A stretch of 64,000 nucleotides of DNA, from assembly GCF_017591425.1 (NCBI RefSeq), contig NW_024467121.1, positions 16,194,707 through 16,258,706 on the forward strand. Reading direction: 5' to 3'. The DNA is from Ochotona curzoniae (lineage: Eukaryota; Chordata; Mammalia; Lagomorpha; Ochotonidae). The notes beneath the pieces are model-generated. The model was given only the letters and a program-made list of their open reading frames with translations, ran no database searches and had not been told where the DNA came from. This document shows positions 34,200-45,705 of the stretch, piece by piece (within the stretch, counting starts at the first letter, position 1; every line of letters starts with the position of its first letter). Both the position numbers and the translations under genes were made by a program.

Positions 34200-34540
34200 G
34201 GCCCAGTGTGATGGCTCAATGGCAACATCCTCATGTGGCAAGTGTTGAGATTTCATAGGGACGCTGGTTCTTACCCTGGCTACCTAAATCCCATCTAGTT
34301 CCCTGGTTAAGCCTGGGAAAGCAGTAGAGGATGGTCCAGAGATGTGGGACCCATCACCCTCATGGGAGACCTGGAATAAGCCCTTAGCTCCCGGTTGCAG
34401 ATCAATTCAGATCAATGACCACTGCAGTCACTTGGAGACTGAGCCAGGGGATGGAAGATTTTTCTCTCTGTTTCTCATTCTCTGTAAGTCTGCTTTCCCA
34501 ATAAAAAATAAAGAATCTTTAGAAAAAAAATTAAAAAGAG
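34200..34540 (+). mobile_element. Lagomorph C-type SINE, plus, full length
   Basis: 'gcccagtgtgatggctcaat', 'gcctgggaaagcagtagagg', 'cacttggagactgagccagg' and an A-rich tail. Flanked by an exact 11-bp duplication 'gaaagtgacaa' at 34189-34199 and 34541-34551. Confidence 0.92.
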
Positions 34541-34689
34541 GAAAGTGACAACGAACAAGCTACACTCTACAGACAAAATAGGAGCCAGAAAATTGATGTC
34601 AATATCTGGGGGCAATATTCATTTCACTTCTGGGTAGTGATACTTCCTTCATGGGCTAGGCAGGGGGAGGGATGAGAGAATTTCAATGG

Positions 34690-35022
34690 AGTTGTTTTTT
34701 TAAAAATTATTTATTTGTTTTACTTGTAAATCAGAATTAAAGAGCGAAAGAGAGAGATAAAGAGAGAGATCTCCCATCTTCTGGTTCACTCCCTAAATAG
34801 CTGTCACGGTCAGAATGAACATGATCCAAAGCTGGGAGGTAGCAGATTCTTCTGCATGCCCCGCATGGGTATACAGGCACAAAGATTTGGGACATCCTCA
34901 GCAGCTATTCTAGGTCATTAGTAGGGAGCTACGTTAGAATTGGAACATTGGGGACATGAACCAGAGCTTATGCCTCGGATGCCAGTATCGCAGGCAGAGG
35001 ATTAGCCACTGTGTTGGTCCCT
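34690..35022 (-). mobile_element. Lagomorph C-type SINE, minus
   Basis: 'ttaaaaattatttatttgtt', 'gatctcccatcttctggttc', 'ggacatcctcagcagctatt', 'gccactgtgttggtccc'. Flanking 'ttcaatggag' and 'ttcaatgag' look like the duplicated target. Confidence 0.85.
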
Positions 35023-35239
35023 TCAATGAGCTTTAATGAGGCAGAAGTTTGGGTGGGAGTTAATCTGTACATCCTAGTATACAGTTAGATTGTAACCACT
35101 TTTTATCCACAGTTCATTGTCTCTTTTCCTTTGCAAGACCTTGGCTTTACGGTTCAATGTCTGATGGTTGGAGATGGGAGCTTGCCACAAACTTTCTCAC
35201 AGTGGTTACATCTGTTTCTTATTTAGTTGATTTAAATCT

Positions 35240-35612
35240 AGTCTGATGGCTAGCTAAATCTTTACCTTGCATGCACCATGGTCGGTTATGGGTGCTGATT
35301 TGTATCCCAGCTGCTCTACTTCCCCTTTTGCTCCCTGCTTGTGTCCTCGCAAAGCAGTAGAGGACAGCCAAAGCCTTGGGAACTTGTACCCATGTGGAAA
35401 ACCTAGAAGATGCTACTGACTCCTGGCTTTGGGTAAGCTCTGCTGTGGCTACTACAGATACTTGGAAAGTGACCAGAGGTTGGAAGATGATTTTGTCTGT
35501 CTCTCCTTCTCTCTGTAAATCTCCCTTTCCAATAAAAAGTAAATGTCTTCAGAAAAAAAAAAAAAACCAAACAAATAAAAAAAACCAAATTACCAAAAAA
35601 AAAAAAAAAACA
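35240..35612 (+). mobile_element. Lagomorph C-type SINE, plus, long A-rich tail
   Basis: 'ctgatggctagctaaatctt', 'cctcgcaaagcagtagagga', 'ctcctggctttgggtaagct', 'tttccaataaaaagtaaatg', then two poly-A runs joined by 'ccaaacaaataaaa' (35548-35612). Confidence 0.9.
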
Positions 35613-35679
35613 AGCATAGGAATCTAAAAACATTTTTGTTTTTAGATGTTAAATTACATAATGAGATACATAATTCTGT

Positions 35680-36030
35680 CTAGGTCTGGTTAGTATGGAT
35701 TGCTATAACAAAGTTCCAGAGACTAACTGGCTTCTTAAGTCAAATAAATATAATTTTTTTGGAGATGTGAAGGCTAGATGTGTGAGGTCAAGGTGTCCAA
35801 ATGGTGAAGTTCTTCTGTTGAGAGTTCTCTCCCATTTGCAGAAGGCCATCTTCTTGTTGTATCCCGACATGCAGGAAAAAGCAGTACTGGGGAGTATTCT
35901 CAAGGGACACTAGGCACATTCCTGAGGCATGCACCCTTGTGATCTGAGTACACCCAAACATTCTGTTTCCTAGCTGGAGTCATGATTTCAACATATGAAT
36001 TTTGGAAGAGCACATTTAGTCCAAAACATA
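35680..36030 (-). mobile_element. MaLR/MLT-type LTR, minus
   Basis: 'tggattgctataacaaagtt', 'ggccatcttcttgttgtatc', 'catgatttcaacatatgaat' and 'tttggaagagcacatttagt' follow the antisense order of an old LTR whose plus form ends in '...agcagcccgaacggactaa'. The family resembles that at 4940-5680, opposite in orientation. Confidence 0.65.
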
Positions 36031-37384
36031 CTATGATCTGAAAAAGGGCTTGATACAAACACTCGGAGAATGTTACTTGGAGGGTTAAGCTGTGTCTTTT
36101 GAATGTAGGCTTTACAGCCATCAAGGTCATGTTCATCTGCCCTCTGTGTTATCACTCATTGTGGTGGAGACATCAGTGTGACGTACTCTCAAGCACCAAC
36201 ACAAACTTATCTTGTTGTTGTTGTTGTTAATATTCTGATATCAGAAACAAAATGGAGTACATCTCTCCCTGCTTCCCAAATGAAATGGTTGTTCATGATG
36301 CTGAAATTCTCAGAAGTTTCAGTTTTGTGGGATAAGTTCTGTTGTTTACTTTATTTCTCTTCCAAATGTTTTGATTTCGCAAATGTAGTCTCACCTTTTT
36401 TTGGTAACTTCACAAATTTATAATTTATGTGCTTGCAGTGTGTGGGTGTGTGCAAATGAGCTTCATGCATTTCTCTTAATGTTCACACTGTTTTCTGCTG
36501 TGTTCCTGCCAGGCTACTAAAATCAAGTTGGGAAAAAAAAAAAAATGTCACTGCTGTTACCTGGGAATTAAGGAAATAATTATACTTTCCATCTCTTACA
36601 GAAAAAAAGTAATCATACAGTAAGAAAACAAATGAGATGCTTTGTATCACGTTCTTTTACTTTTGCTCATTGAAGTAATGTGAGTATATTCATGGGAAGG
36701 CCAAGGCAGTCATTGCAAGGATGCCTCAAGAAGCAGAGGACCAGATCAAAGTGGGTGCATAAAAACAACAAGTGGGTGACAATCAGCTTTCCACAAGAAA
36801 ACAGCTTCCTTGGTTCTCTATAAGACTTGAAAACAGTGTTCTATCTTCTACTTAATTCATTCAATATTTATACAAGATTGAATTAGTCATCTACTAGATA
36901 GCTGCCTAAATGATGCTTGGGAAGACGAGGCCGGTGTTTCATTGCTACAACAGTTTAATTTAGCAGTTTGGTGCAAAGTAAGGGAAATTCCTACCAATGA
37001 TTCCATAGTTCTTGGGCAGGCATCAGTGATTTTTCCTGTAGGTGTGTGGTTACCATTCCCATATGTCTTGCATTTGCCCTGCTGCACCTCCAACCCCTAC
37101 CTTAAGAAATCAATCTAAAAGGAAGAAGAGGAAAGTGGACAAAAATACACATGCTTACTGGAACCAGGAACTCACATAAAATATATAGATTCCAAATGAT
37201 ATTTTACTACTGTAAAAATTCTCTGAGTTCAGAAAATTCTAATGGAGAGGCAATGACGGGACTGTCAGGAAGGGGTAGAGTAACAAAGGGGTATAGAAGG
37301 GACACACTGATTTGCTTGTTTTCAAAAACTCAAAGGAATGCTATTATTATTATGTTTCATGTATTTTCCTATTGATTTGCAAAT
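36031..37384. other. Unassigned DNA with a short (TTG)n
   Basis: A six-unit (TTG)n lies at about 36212-36229. Nothing else is recognised; small frames at 35900-36136, 36178-36423 and 36887-37093 lack homology. Confidence 0.4.
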
Positions 37385-37480
37385 ACTAGCTCATTTAACA
37401 CTCTTCAGAACCCTACCTGTTACTATAGTATCTACAACCTTACAAGCAAGTATCAAATGAGATACAGAGAAACATTGGTA
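37385..37480 (-). mobile_element. Probable MIR fragment, minus
   Basis: 'tagctcatttaacactcttc', 'aaccctacctgttactatag' and 'caaatgagatacagagaaac' follow the antisense MIR core order. Ancient pan-mammalian SINE. Confidence 0.5.
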
Positions 37481-38577
37481 ATCACGGAAACTGATAGTGT
37501 TCTATGCTAGCAGGGAACACACATACAGTCATGTAGCAGAGAATGTGAACAAATCAATACACTAAAGAGAAATGCAATGGAAATTTCCCAGAGTAAGAGT
37601 TCTTGTTTCTCTGAATTTGCCTCTAGCAAATACACTTTCCAAATATAAGGAAGCCATTCAGGTAGACAGCAGCTACAAATACCGCTGAACTCCTGAGTCA
37701 AGGATGTCGTCTCGGAAGTCAGAGACAAGGCAGGTGCCAAGCAAAGTAGATGAAATTACACAGGGAAGATCCTTTGCTGCAATAAGAAAGCCACGTTCCC
37801 TCTGTCTTCCATCGGAATTGCTGCGCATACCTTCCTGAAAATGCAACTGCTTCAAAAGTAATCAGCCAAGCAGCAGTACAGAACAAGAAAAATATATGAA
37901 AAAGAGGGGGTAGAACCTGAGTTTGCTTTACGTAAAATAATTTTACCATAGATGTAGACAAAAAAAAGACTTGAAAAGGATGGTTTAAACTCCAACATGT
38001 AGAAAAAGTCTAAATGAAGTTGTGACACACTAAATGAAAGAATCAAAGAAAAGGAGCAGACACTAAGAGAAAGTAGGAAAAAAGTAGGAAAAACTGGAAG
38101 TCATAGGAGCAATTAAACTTAAATGGGCATGAAATAACAAGGAGCACAAGATAAAGGAAGAAAATAAAATGATGAAAGAGCAGAACTGCAAAAAATATAC
38201 ATAGGTAACAGTCACAAAAAAGAGGAAGCCTGTCAACTAAGTCCTTTAAATTGAGTGATGCAGATATTCAAACTTCAACCCCAGAAACTTGCCAAAGTCC
38301 AAGAAGATCAAATCTGCAAGAATACCAAAGGCACCAGGGTGAATCGATCCAAAGCAGTCAAGAAAAATCCTTACAAATCTGGGAACTTTGATGTTAGACA
38401 TATTTTAAGCAGACAAGAAAATGCATCACACATTTATTAAGTAAAATAAATTCAGACTGTTGTCAAATATCAAGGAAAGTTTCTATTCTGGAATTTATTG
38501 AAGCAACACTTAAATTCGGGGAAAAGATATAGCAAGTCCAAATTTTTAACCCAAACAAAAAAAATGTATTCAAATTT
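37481..38577. other. Unassigned; A-rich part may be a LINE ORF1 remnant
   Basis: 37850-38470 is strongly purine-rich with phrases such as 'cttcaaccccagaaacttgc' and 'caaatctgcaagaatac' that resemble HAL1/L1 ORF1 text. Several overlapping frames occur, none intact. The assignment is weak. Confidence 0.3.
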
Positions 38578-38579
38578 AA

Positions 38580-38880
38580 ATGGTACTTTGTTTGACAGGA
38601 AATGAAAGAGAGAGCAAGAGAGAATCTTCCATTGTCTTTCCCATCTCAAATGCTATCATAGCCCATGCTGGGCCTAGCTGAAGCCAGGAACCCAGAGCTC
38701 TGTATGCATTCCCCACGCGGTTGCCAAAGCCCAAGTCCTTGCACCATGCTCCGATGTCTTGTTGAGCACATTCACAGGGAGACTCGTGTGATCTGGAATA
38801 GCCAGAACCACAGCCTGCACTCATTTGGGATGCTGCTGTCACAGGCCTGGCTTAATATGAGAGGGAATGCTAGAGGATAA
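38580..38880 (-). mobile_element. Old lagomorph C-type SINE, minus
   Basis: 'ggaaatgaaagagagagcaa', 'gaatcttccattgtctttcc', 'gctgaagccaggaacccaga' and 'cagcctgcactcatttggga'. Strongly diverged. Confidence 0.7.
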
Positions 38881-39504
38881 ACCCTAATCAGCCTGGAGCT
38901 GCCCATGAAAATAACATCAAAGGTCTATGGGAATTCTTCCACAAAAACTATATATTTTTATAATGTCAATGCTGTCTCCTATATCTATATATTATATCCG
39001 TATCTATCTGTAGATATCTTCCACCAAAGGAAGGCCAGAGAAGAATGACCAGCCCTGAATATAAATGCTATAAACTGTAAAAATCCCACAGTTAATAAAA
39101 ACCATGACAAGGGCTATTTAGTGTTAGCTGCAAATAAAATCTTTAATTTCTTCAATGGTATACTCTCAGGTTTCTACTAACTGTGGAAGGAGAAGTATCC
39201 ATAAATGCACAATGATTTCTTATTTCAATTACTTGTGCTTCTTCTAAATTTGTTTTAAAAAACATGTATTAGGTATAGACACGTTGATATTGATATCTTC
39301 TGTGGATAGAGCCTTTCGGCAATAATTGTTCTTTTTCCTTAGTCACTTTAGCTTTTTTTTCTGATTCATATGATGTGAAGCGACATCATGAAGCGTGTTG
39401 AAAAGTGGACTTGGAAATACGTGTATTTTGATACAAAATTATTTAGAAATTTATGAATATGTAGGATATTCAAAATGTTCATCCTAAATTTCTACTTAAA
39501 AAAC
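38881..39504. other. Unassigned AT-rich DNA
   Basis: No repeat or gene recognised. Confidence 0.4.
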
Positions 39505-39505
39505 A

Positions 39506-39805
39506 TATGGGAAAAGCCTTGTGGCATAGTGGGTAAGCTGTCCCCATGTGGACACTGCTTTGTGTCCTGGCTGCTACATTTTTGACCCAGCTACCTGTTA
39601 ATGACTTGCAATAAAAGCAACCAAAGAAGGCCATGGGTTTGGATCTCTGTCACCCAATGTGGACACCTGGAGAAGCTCCCAACTGTGATCTGGCCCAATG
39701 TTAGCTGTTACGAACAACTAAGATGTGAACTGGTAGATGGAAGAATCTCTTCAGTCCCTTACCCTGTAACTCCACTTTTCAAAAGAAATAACTCATTTAA
39801 AAAAA
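39506..39805 (+). mobile_element. Old lagomorph C-type SINE, plus
   Basis: 'gaaaagccttgtggcatagt', 'gtgtcctggctgctacattt', 'ggacacctggagaagctccc', 'aactggtagatggaagaatc'. Diverged, and shortened where the Ser/Gly-rich body would be. A 160-codon plus frame begins inside it at 39601 and is not a gene. Confidence 0.7.
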
Positions 39806-40265
39806 ACTGCATTCCTTTCAAAATGGTCTCCTATAAAACATATGCATTTTTACTTCACTTTTTCATGAAGACTCTGAAGCATTTTAAAATATCTTTTGGG
39901 TTTTGTTTTATTTTTGCATGTAAACACACAGTTTTATTACAACAAAGAAACATGTACAGTTTTAGAGTACATCTTTGTTTCCCAGTGAAACAACAAGAAA
40001 TTGTAAAGGTAACAGCAACACAACCTCAAAAGAGAATGTCAATTCCAAAAAGGATCCTGAGGTCTTTCAGATTCTTTTGTTGAGTGGCAGGGTTAAAGCT
40101 AGCATCAGGAGGGAATTTTATTTTTTAAAAGTGCCATACCAAACTAAAAAGATCTCATTCAAATGTCCAATTAAACATGCCCAAGGAGAAGCCATCTTGT
40201 CTAAATGTCCACTTAATACACACAGATATCTCAAATCCTATGTTGACCTTGTGTTACTCTATTTC
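39806..40265. other. Unassigned DNA
   Basis: No repeat recognised. Overlapping plus frames (39601-40083, 39975-40268) run through it without homology. Confidence 0.4.
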
Positions 40266-40266
40266 T

Positions 40267-40489
40267 AAAAAAGATTTATTCATTTACATTGGAAAGTCAG
40301 ATATACAGAGAATAAAAGAGACAGAGAGGAAGGTCTTCTGTTTGATACTTCACTCCCCAAGTGGCCACAAAGGCCAGAGTTCAGTTGCGTTAAAGCCAGG
40401 AGCCAGAGTCTCCCACAAGGTTTCAGGATCCTGGGATCCTGGCATGTGCAAAGCAAGGACTGTAGCCACTAGGCTACCATACTGGGCTC
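40267..40489 (-). mobile_element. Lagomorph C-type SINE, minus, internally deleted
   Basis: 'aagatttattcatttacatt', 'cactccccaagtggccacaa', 'aaagccaggagccagagtct', then directly 'aggatcctgggatcctggca'. The central block, including the usual 'tttcccaggccacaagcagg', is deleted; the head ends 'ctaccatactgggc'. Confidence 0.9.
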
Positions 40490-40629
40490 TATAACTCCAT
40501 TTTAAAAATTATTTTTTTTTTAACATGAGGAAGTTGACAGCTACATGCAGGTAAATGTTGGGTGTCTGTATTCACATAGAAACACAACGCAATCTCTGAG
40601 CCTAGTACACAGAGAAAGTAGGACAAATG

Positions 40630-40933
40630 TTTGTTTATATTGAAAATATGGATCAGATTTACAGAGAGAAAAGGAAATGATCTTCCACCTTCTGGTTCAC
40701 TCCCCAAATGGCCTGAATGGCTGGAGCTAAGCTGATCCAGGTGCCAGGAGCCTCTTCTAGGTATGCCGTAGGGTTACTGGGTCTCAACGCTTTGGCCTAT
40801 CCTCTACTGTTTTTCCAGATCATTGTCAGGGAGCTAGACAGGAAGTGGAGAAGCTGGATACAAACCAGTATCCCTGTGGTATCCTGGTGCTTGCAAGGTG
40901 AGGATTTAGCCACTGAGCCATTATGTTAGGCCC
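40630..40933 (-). mobile_element. Lagomorph C-type SINE, minus
   Basis: 'tgatcttccaccttctggtt', 'gagctaagctgatccaggtg', 'cagggagctagacaggaagt', 'gagccattatgttaggccc'. Confidence 0.9.
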
Positions 40934-41260
40934 AATAAGTGTTAGAACCATCGCACAGATGACTAGCCCACTCCAGCTTCCACTAGAGCACAGGCTTTTG
41001 TTTGTTTGTTTGTTCAGGACAAGAAATATTAAAGATGAAATTGAACAGATAGGACAGAGTTTTTTCATCATTGCATTCTGTTTAAGGTATTTTCATACAA
41101 AAGGTGAGAACCAGGTTGTGGAAAAAAGAGACCTTATAAACAGGGAGGCTAAGCACAAGGAAAAAAAAAATTTTAATGAGACAGCAACTTGCTCCCAAGA
41201 ACTGGAGAAAATTGACAAAACAAAACCACCACCAACAACAAAACCCTTAGAATATATCAG
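40934..41260. other. Unassigned DNA
   Basis: Contains a short (GTTT)n and an A10 run; otherwise unrecognised. It could include the distal 3' UTR of the adjoining SET pseudogene, but no match is visible. Confidence 0.35.
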
Positions 41261-41261
41261 C

Positions 41262-41577
41262 TTTTAAGTTTTATTTATTTTTATTGGAAAGGCAGATGTA
41301 CAGAGAGGAGAGACAAGATCTTCCATCTGACGATTCACTCTCCAAATGGTCACAATGCTAGGGCTGAGTCAATCCAAAACCAGGAGCCAGGAGCTTCTTC
41401 CAAGTCTCCCATGTGGGTCCAGAGTCCCCAGACTTTGGGCCATCCTCGACTGCTTTCCCAGGCCACAAGCAGGAAGCTGGATGGGTAGCGGGGCTGCTGG
41501 GATTAGAACTAGGCCCATATGGGATCCCGGCGCTTGCAAGATGAGGACTTTAGCCACTAGGCTACTGTGCCTGGCCT
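41262..41577 (-). mobile_element. Lagomorph C-type SINE, minus, beside the SET pseudogene
   Basis: 'gttttatttatttttattgg', 'gatcttccatctgacgattc', 'tttcccaggccacaagcagg', 'gctactgtgcctggcc'. Flanking 'ttttaagtt' on both sides may be the target duplication. It sits at the 3' end of the SET pseudogene, probably inserted into its 3' UTR. Confidence 0.93.
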
Positions 41578-41599
41578 GTTTTTTAAGTTAAACATCCTT

Positions 41600-42385
41600 T
41601 CTTCTACTCTCCCCTCTTTACCTCTTTCATCACCATCTTCATCTTTTCAGCCTTTTCATCATTAGCATCTTCAAATCCTTCACTGTCACCATCTTCATTT
41701 TCTTTTCCTTCCCTATGATCCACATCCAGAACGAAACAGTACTGAGATGAATTCTGTAAAACATGGCATTGTTGACCCCTCTGAACTCATATGCACCTGA
41801 AGCAGACTGCCCATCAAACCAGGCAAAGAAGCTCCTTGGTTGCTCATTCTGACTCTTGCTGCCGGCCTTGTTCCACTTTTGACTCAAATATTTGGTCAAA
41901 TCCTTTTCAATTTTCCATTTGATCTGAGTGAACCTTATATATACATCACCACTCTCATTCAGATGAAATTCTTCAAGGGAACTTTATTTTCAAAGTAAGG
42001 ATTTTCATCAAAATAGAAACATATTCCATATCATGTGTTAACATTTCCAAATTGCATCACTTCAGCTCTAGTCAGATGATGAAACGCCTCTTATCCTACG
42101 TCCAACCAGGGCAGATCCCTGCAGGCAACCTGGGTTGATTCCACACATTTTGGGACTTGGGTGATCAGTTCTGGCTTCTGAAAACAATGACTGCAGGAGT
42201 TTGTTATATTTCTCTTCTACTTTCAAAATCTCCTCGCAGAGTTGCTCAGTACGTGGTTCATCTTGTGCTTCATCAGTGTGTCCAATTGTTTTTTGTTTTT
42301 TGTTGTTTTTCATAATGCTTTGACGAGGCTGAGTGGTCTGAGTGGCCAGGAGCTGGTCACTGTTTCTTTGAGGCAGGGACAAAGA
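41600..42385 (-). pseudogene. SET: Processed pseudogene of SET (I2PP2A/TAF-I)
   Basis: Decayed intronless copy of SET, a NAP-family histone chaperone and PP2A inhibitor of the nucleus. On the minus strand, a piece at 42068-42382 has 'EEILKVEEKYNKLLQ' matching the SET dimerisation helix (family EEILKVEQKYNKLRQ), preceded by 'IGHTDEAQDE' (family IEHIDEVQNE). After a frame break, 'FYFDENPYFENKV' is exact at about 41981-42020 and 'FHLNESGD' follows. A third piece (41639-41899) carries 'SFFAWF' (family SFFTWF), then a damaged 'DELGEV' region and the purine-rich remnant of the acidic tail near 41610-41690. The upstream text resembles the isoform-alpha N-terminus. Multiple frameshifts and substitutions exclude function; the absence of introns across several SET exons indicates retrotransposition. 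No poly-A is visible because a SINE lies at the 3' side. Confidence 0.9.
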
Positions 42386-42915
42386 AGAATATTTAGGGGC
42401 TACACTTCAAGGAAGGTATGAATACTGGGACGTGGCAGGAAGAAGCTCTGAGAAAAAAATATATATATATATGATGGCTAAATCCTCTTTAACTGAAAAA
42501 ATATTGACTAGCTACTGTGACTGTGCATGGCAATTATAAAATTTTTGTATTTTTTATTTGGTGAAAAGCGAAAAAGCAATAAAAATGCTGTGAGACAAGA
42601 GGAGAAAAGACAGCCACTGCCACAGCCTGGTAGATTCCTGTGGCATTTGAGAAATTCAGAACCAATTATTAAGATACTACTACTGTAGGGAACAATGTGG
42701 GGAGTTTATTAAAAGATGAGTTTCTGTGTTAGCCACCAGAAATTAGAGTGAATCTCTTTAGTCTGTGTAGATTGTGTGAGCATAGCCCTGAGACCAATTC
42801 CCCAAAATTCCTAGAGTTGTAGGATTCATTCTTTGCCCCACATATTATGTGACGCTCACTGATGCTGGTAGTACAGGATAGAGACATGCTGTGTGAATTT
42901 TTGCTACCTAATATT
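42386..42915. other. Unassigned DNA with a short (TA)n
   Basis: A (TA)n of about 6 units lies at 42461-42472. No repeat family or gene otherwise recognised. Confidence 0.4.
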
Positions 42916-42919
42916 ACAG

Positions 42920-43900
42920 TCTTTTGCACTTCTGTAAGAATACAGATAGATTAGTGAGGAAGTCAAGGAGTGGCATGAATGAAAATATTACTAAGAAGAC
43001 CAAATTCATTAAGAAGAACAAAATAGAAATTTTCCAGATAAAATATTGTTTGAGAGATTTAACAGCAGAATAGACCACGTGGAGGAAAATAATTTTTGAC
43101 CTGGAGAACCAAGGCTCTGTGAACAATCCAATCAGACAAAAGTAAAGCAAAAAGAATTAAATGTAAAAAAAGAAAGAATACACAAAATATGACATAACAC
43201 CAAACTATGAGATATTCATAATACAGGTACTCCTGAAGAATGAGAAAAGAACCTGGTAAATAAATAATAGTTGAAATTGTTTCAGGTCTTGGAAGATACA
43301 TAGGCATCCAGACAGAAGAATCTCAGACTCAAAAGAAGACTCAATGGAAAAGGAGCTTCTCCAAGACATGTTTTAATCAAATTGTCAAAAGGGAAAGACA
43401 AGGAAACACTCTCAGGCAACAAAAACCAACAAGTTACTGATGGAGAAAACCAATCAGACCAACATTCAGATGTCTCAGTAGAAACTCTCCAGAGTGGAAG
43501 AGACTGGGATAACACATTGAAGGTCTTAAAAGAAATATAACCTCCAACCAGGAATATATACACAGAAGTTACTCTTTAAAAAGTGAAGGAGAATGACAAT
43601 GTCTTCCAGATCATCTAAAACTTAGAGAACTAATCTCCGCCACACCAAATTTATAAGGAATTCTGAAGGGAGTCTTACATCAGAAGGAAGCATGGAAGCA
43701 TAACCACATCAAATTGCTTAAAACAGCATAAAGTCAAATTATAGTTTTTAGTTCTTACCTATCAAATCTAACCTTGAATGTAAATGGATTATTAGAATAA
43801 TTTAGGGAAAAAGAGTGTGGGGGAGTGGAAAATGGGGAGAGTGGAAGAGGAGACAGAGAGGGTAATCCATAAACCTACAAAACAATATCATAAAAAATAA
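42920..43900 (+). mobile_element. L1/HAL1 ORF1 remnant, plus
   Basis: 'aaattgtcaaaagggaaaga', 'gatgtctcagtagaaactct', 'ccagagtggaagagactggg' and 'ccaaccaggaatatatacac' give the ORF1 C-terminal series of an old L1/HAL1. Minus frames here (42914-43563) are antisense artefacts. Followed by ORF2-type sequence, so it may be one L1 with 43960-44875. Confidence 0.65.
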
Positions 43901-43959
43901 AAACAAAAAATGGGGAAATGCAGAAGGCAGATGTTATATTAAAACATAGTTAGCAGTAC

Positions 43960-44875
43960 CTAGTTCCATTTTATGGTTTATATTATTATCTTTCTTCTGT
44001 ATCAGTTGAAGTAACAAAATATCTGTAATGATAAATATATAAATAAATAGATTTTTAAACCCCAAACTGCAAAAAGGTAATGAAGGGCATTTTACATCAA
44101 TAAAATGCTCAGTTCATTCATAAGACATGACAATCATAAATATATATATACATCCAAGACAGGCCAAGTATGTGTAGGAAACACTATCAGACTTAAAATG
44201 AAAAGATTGACTCTAAAACAGTAACGGGTGATATCAACTACACATGCTTATCCAAGGGTTGATCATTAGAATGAAAAATACATCTGACTTGAAACATAGC
44301 AAGAAATGGGTGTTACAAAATTACAGGTCATACATCCAAAAGCTGGAGAATACCCATTCTTTTCATTAGCTCACGCAACTTTGCTGGGATCGACCACATG
44401 CTAGGCCACACATCATGTCCCAGCAAGTTTAAAAAGATTGAAATCATACCATATTTCTCCTCAGACCATTAAGTTATAAAACTAGAAATCAATAATAAAA
44501 AAACAACAGAATGCTCATAAATACTTGGAAATTAAGCAACATGCTACTGAACAATCAGTGAGTCACTGAAGAAATTAAAAAGCAATCAAAAACATTCTTG
44601 AAATAAATGAAAATGAAAACACAATATATCAAAACCTGTGGGATACAAAAAAACAGTATCAAAGGGAATTTTATGGTATTAAAGGCTTACATTAAAAAGA
44701 GAAATTTCTCAGAAACCAGCAGGAGATGAGACGTAATAAGGATCAGAGCAGAAATTAATGAAATTCAACTAAAAATGTAAAAGATCTACTAGAAACTTGT
44801 TTGAGAAGACAAAGAAAATAATTAATCTTGTCATTAAGAAATAATAATAACAATATTTATACTCAAATTATAAAA
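43960..44875 (+). mobile_element. L1M ORF2 remnant (endonuclease side), plus
   Basis: 'ggatcgaccacatgctaggc', 'aaaagattgaaatcatacca', 'ttggaaattaagcaacatgc', 'acaatatatcaaaacctgtg', 'aagggaattttatggtatta' and 'ggatcagagcagaaattaat' give the ORF2 order from late endonuclease towards the reverse-transcriptase domain. All frames carry stops. Cut off at about 44875 by a SINE tail. Confidence 0.75.
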
Positions 44876-44876
44876 G

Positions 44877-45010
44877 AATTTGGCCTGGCCCACCGCCAGC
44901 CGTCTGTGGCCATCTGTGGAGTGATGGAAGAGCCCCACTGCCGTCACTCTTTAATACTCTCTCTCTTTCTAACTCTGATTTTCAAGATAAATAAATAAAT
45001 CCTTTAAGCT
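44877..45010 (+). mobile_element. SINE 3' end only, plus
   Basis: 'ggcctggcccaccgccagcc', 'ggccatctgtggagtgatgg', 'ctctttctaactctgatttt' and 'aagataaataaataaatcct'. The tRNA-like head and most of the body are missing; what remains is the tail and the bases before it. Confidence 0.75.
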
Positions 45011-45705
45011 ACACAAACTGCAACTTCTGATTTTCTAGAGGCCTTTATTGGGTTTTCTACTGAGTCAAGTCTTAGGCAAACTTAGAAAAGAAAGATATGG
45101 GAAAATGAATGTGCTTTGCTTGTGTTTTTGTAAAAAGTATTTTTAGCGTTGTGAATTATATTTATATTTAAGAAAATCAATTAAGCATTTAAAACTGCAT
45201 TTAAGGCAGTTGTGATGTCACTGAAATAGATATGAAGTTTTGCTTTCTATAAAAAATACTTTAAGAAAGAAAAAATATTTCAAACTATCACAAGAAAAAT
45301 TTTCTTAGAAGCTTGCAAATTATGTTCACATTCAAAATAGTTTTAACTTTTTTATTTTCTATAGTTAGCTCATTAATTTGAGCACATTTCATACTAAAGC
45401 CAAAGCTTTTCATACTGTATATATAGCACAATCACAGTTTTATTTTTGTAATATTAACAGTATATGGGAGGAATTCATTTATAGAACTTCTTGAACATAT
45501 TTTAATATATAAATTATTTAAAACATTGAGTACATTTAATGCTTAAATTCAATTCACATTTGGTCAAAGTTATGTGTATGTTTATATAGAGTTGCAGACA
45601 ATATTGTTGATGGACAGAAACTTTAAGTGAATTTTGAAACTTCATAAATGATATTAGTGAGCATGGCATTAGATCTAGCTCTTAGGACACTCAACATTCT
45701 CTTTT
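45011..45705. other. Unassigned AT-rich DNA
   Basis: Very AT-rich, no repeat or gene recognised. Confidence 0.4.

Noticed and set aside
35567..35633. Poly-A/poly-T frames with Phe or Lys runs
   Set aside because: They are translations of the SINE A-tail.
38255..38440. Basic 61-codon frame considered as a ribosomal-protein-like retrocopy
   Set aside because: No stretch matches a protein I can name; the purine-rich region is better explained as a possible LINE ORF1 remnant.
39601..40083. 160-codon plus-strand open frame
   Set aside because: It begins within an old SINE and continues into unassigned DNA without homology.
41160..41260. A-rich stretch considered as the poly-A end of the SET retrocopy
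   Set aside because: It lies beyond an intervening SINE and no SET 3'-UTR text links it to the pseudogene.
42914..43563. Overlapping hydrophobic minus-strand frames (78, 82 and 93 codons)
   Set aside because: They are antisense to an L1/HAL1 ORF1 remnant.
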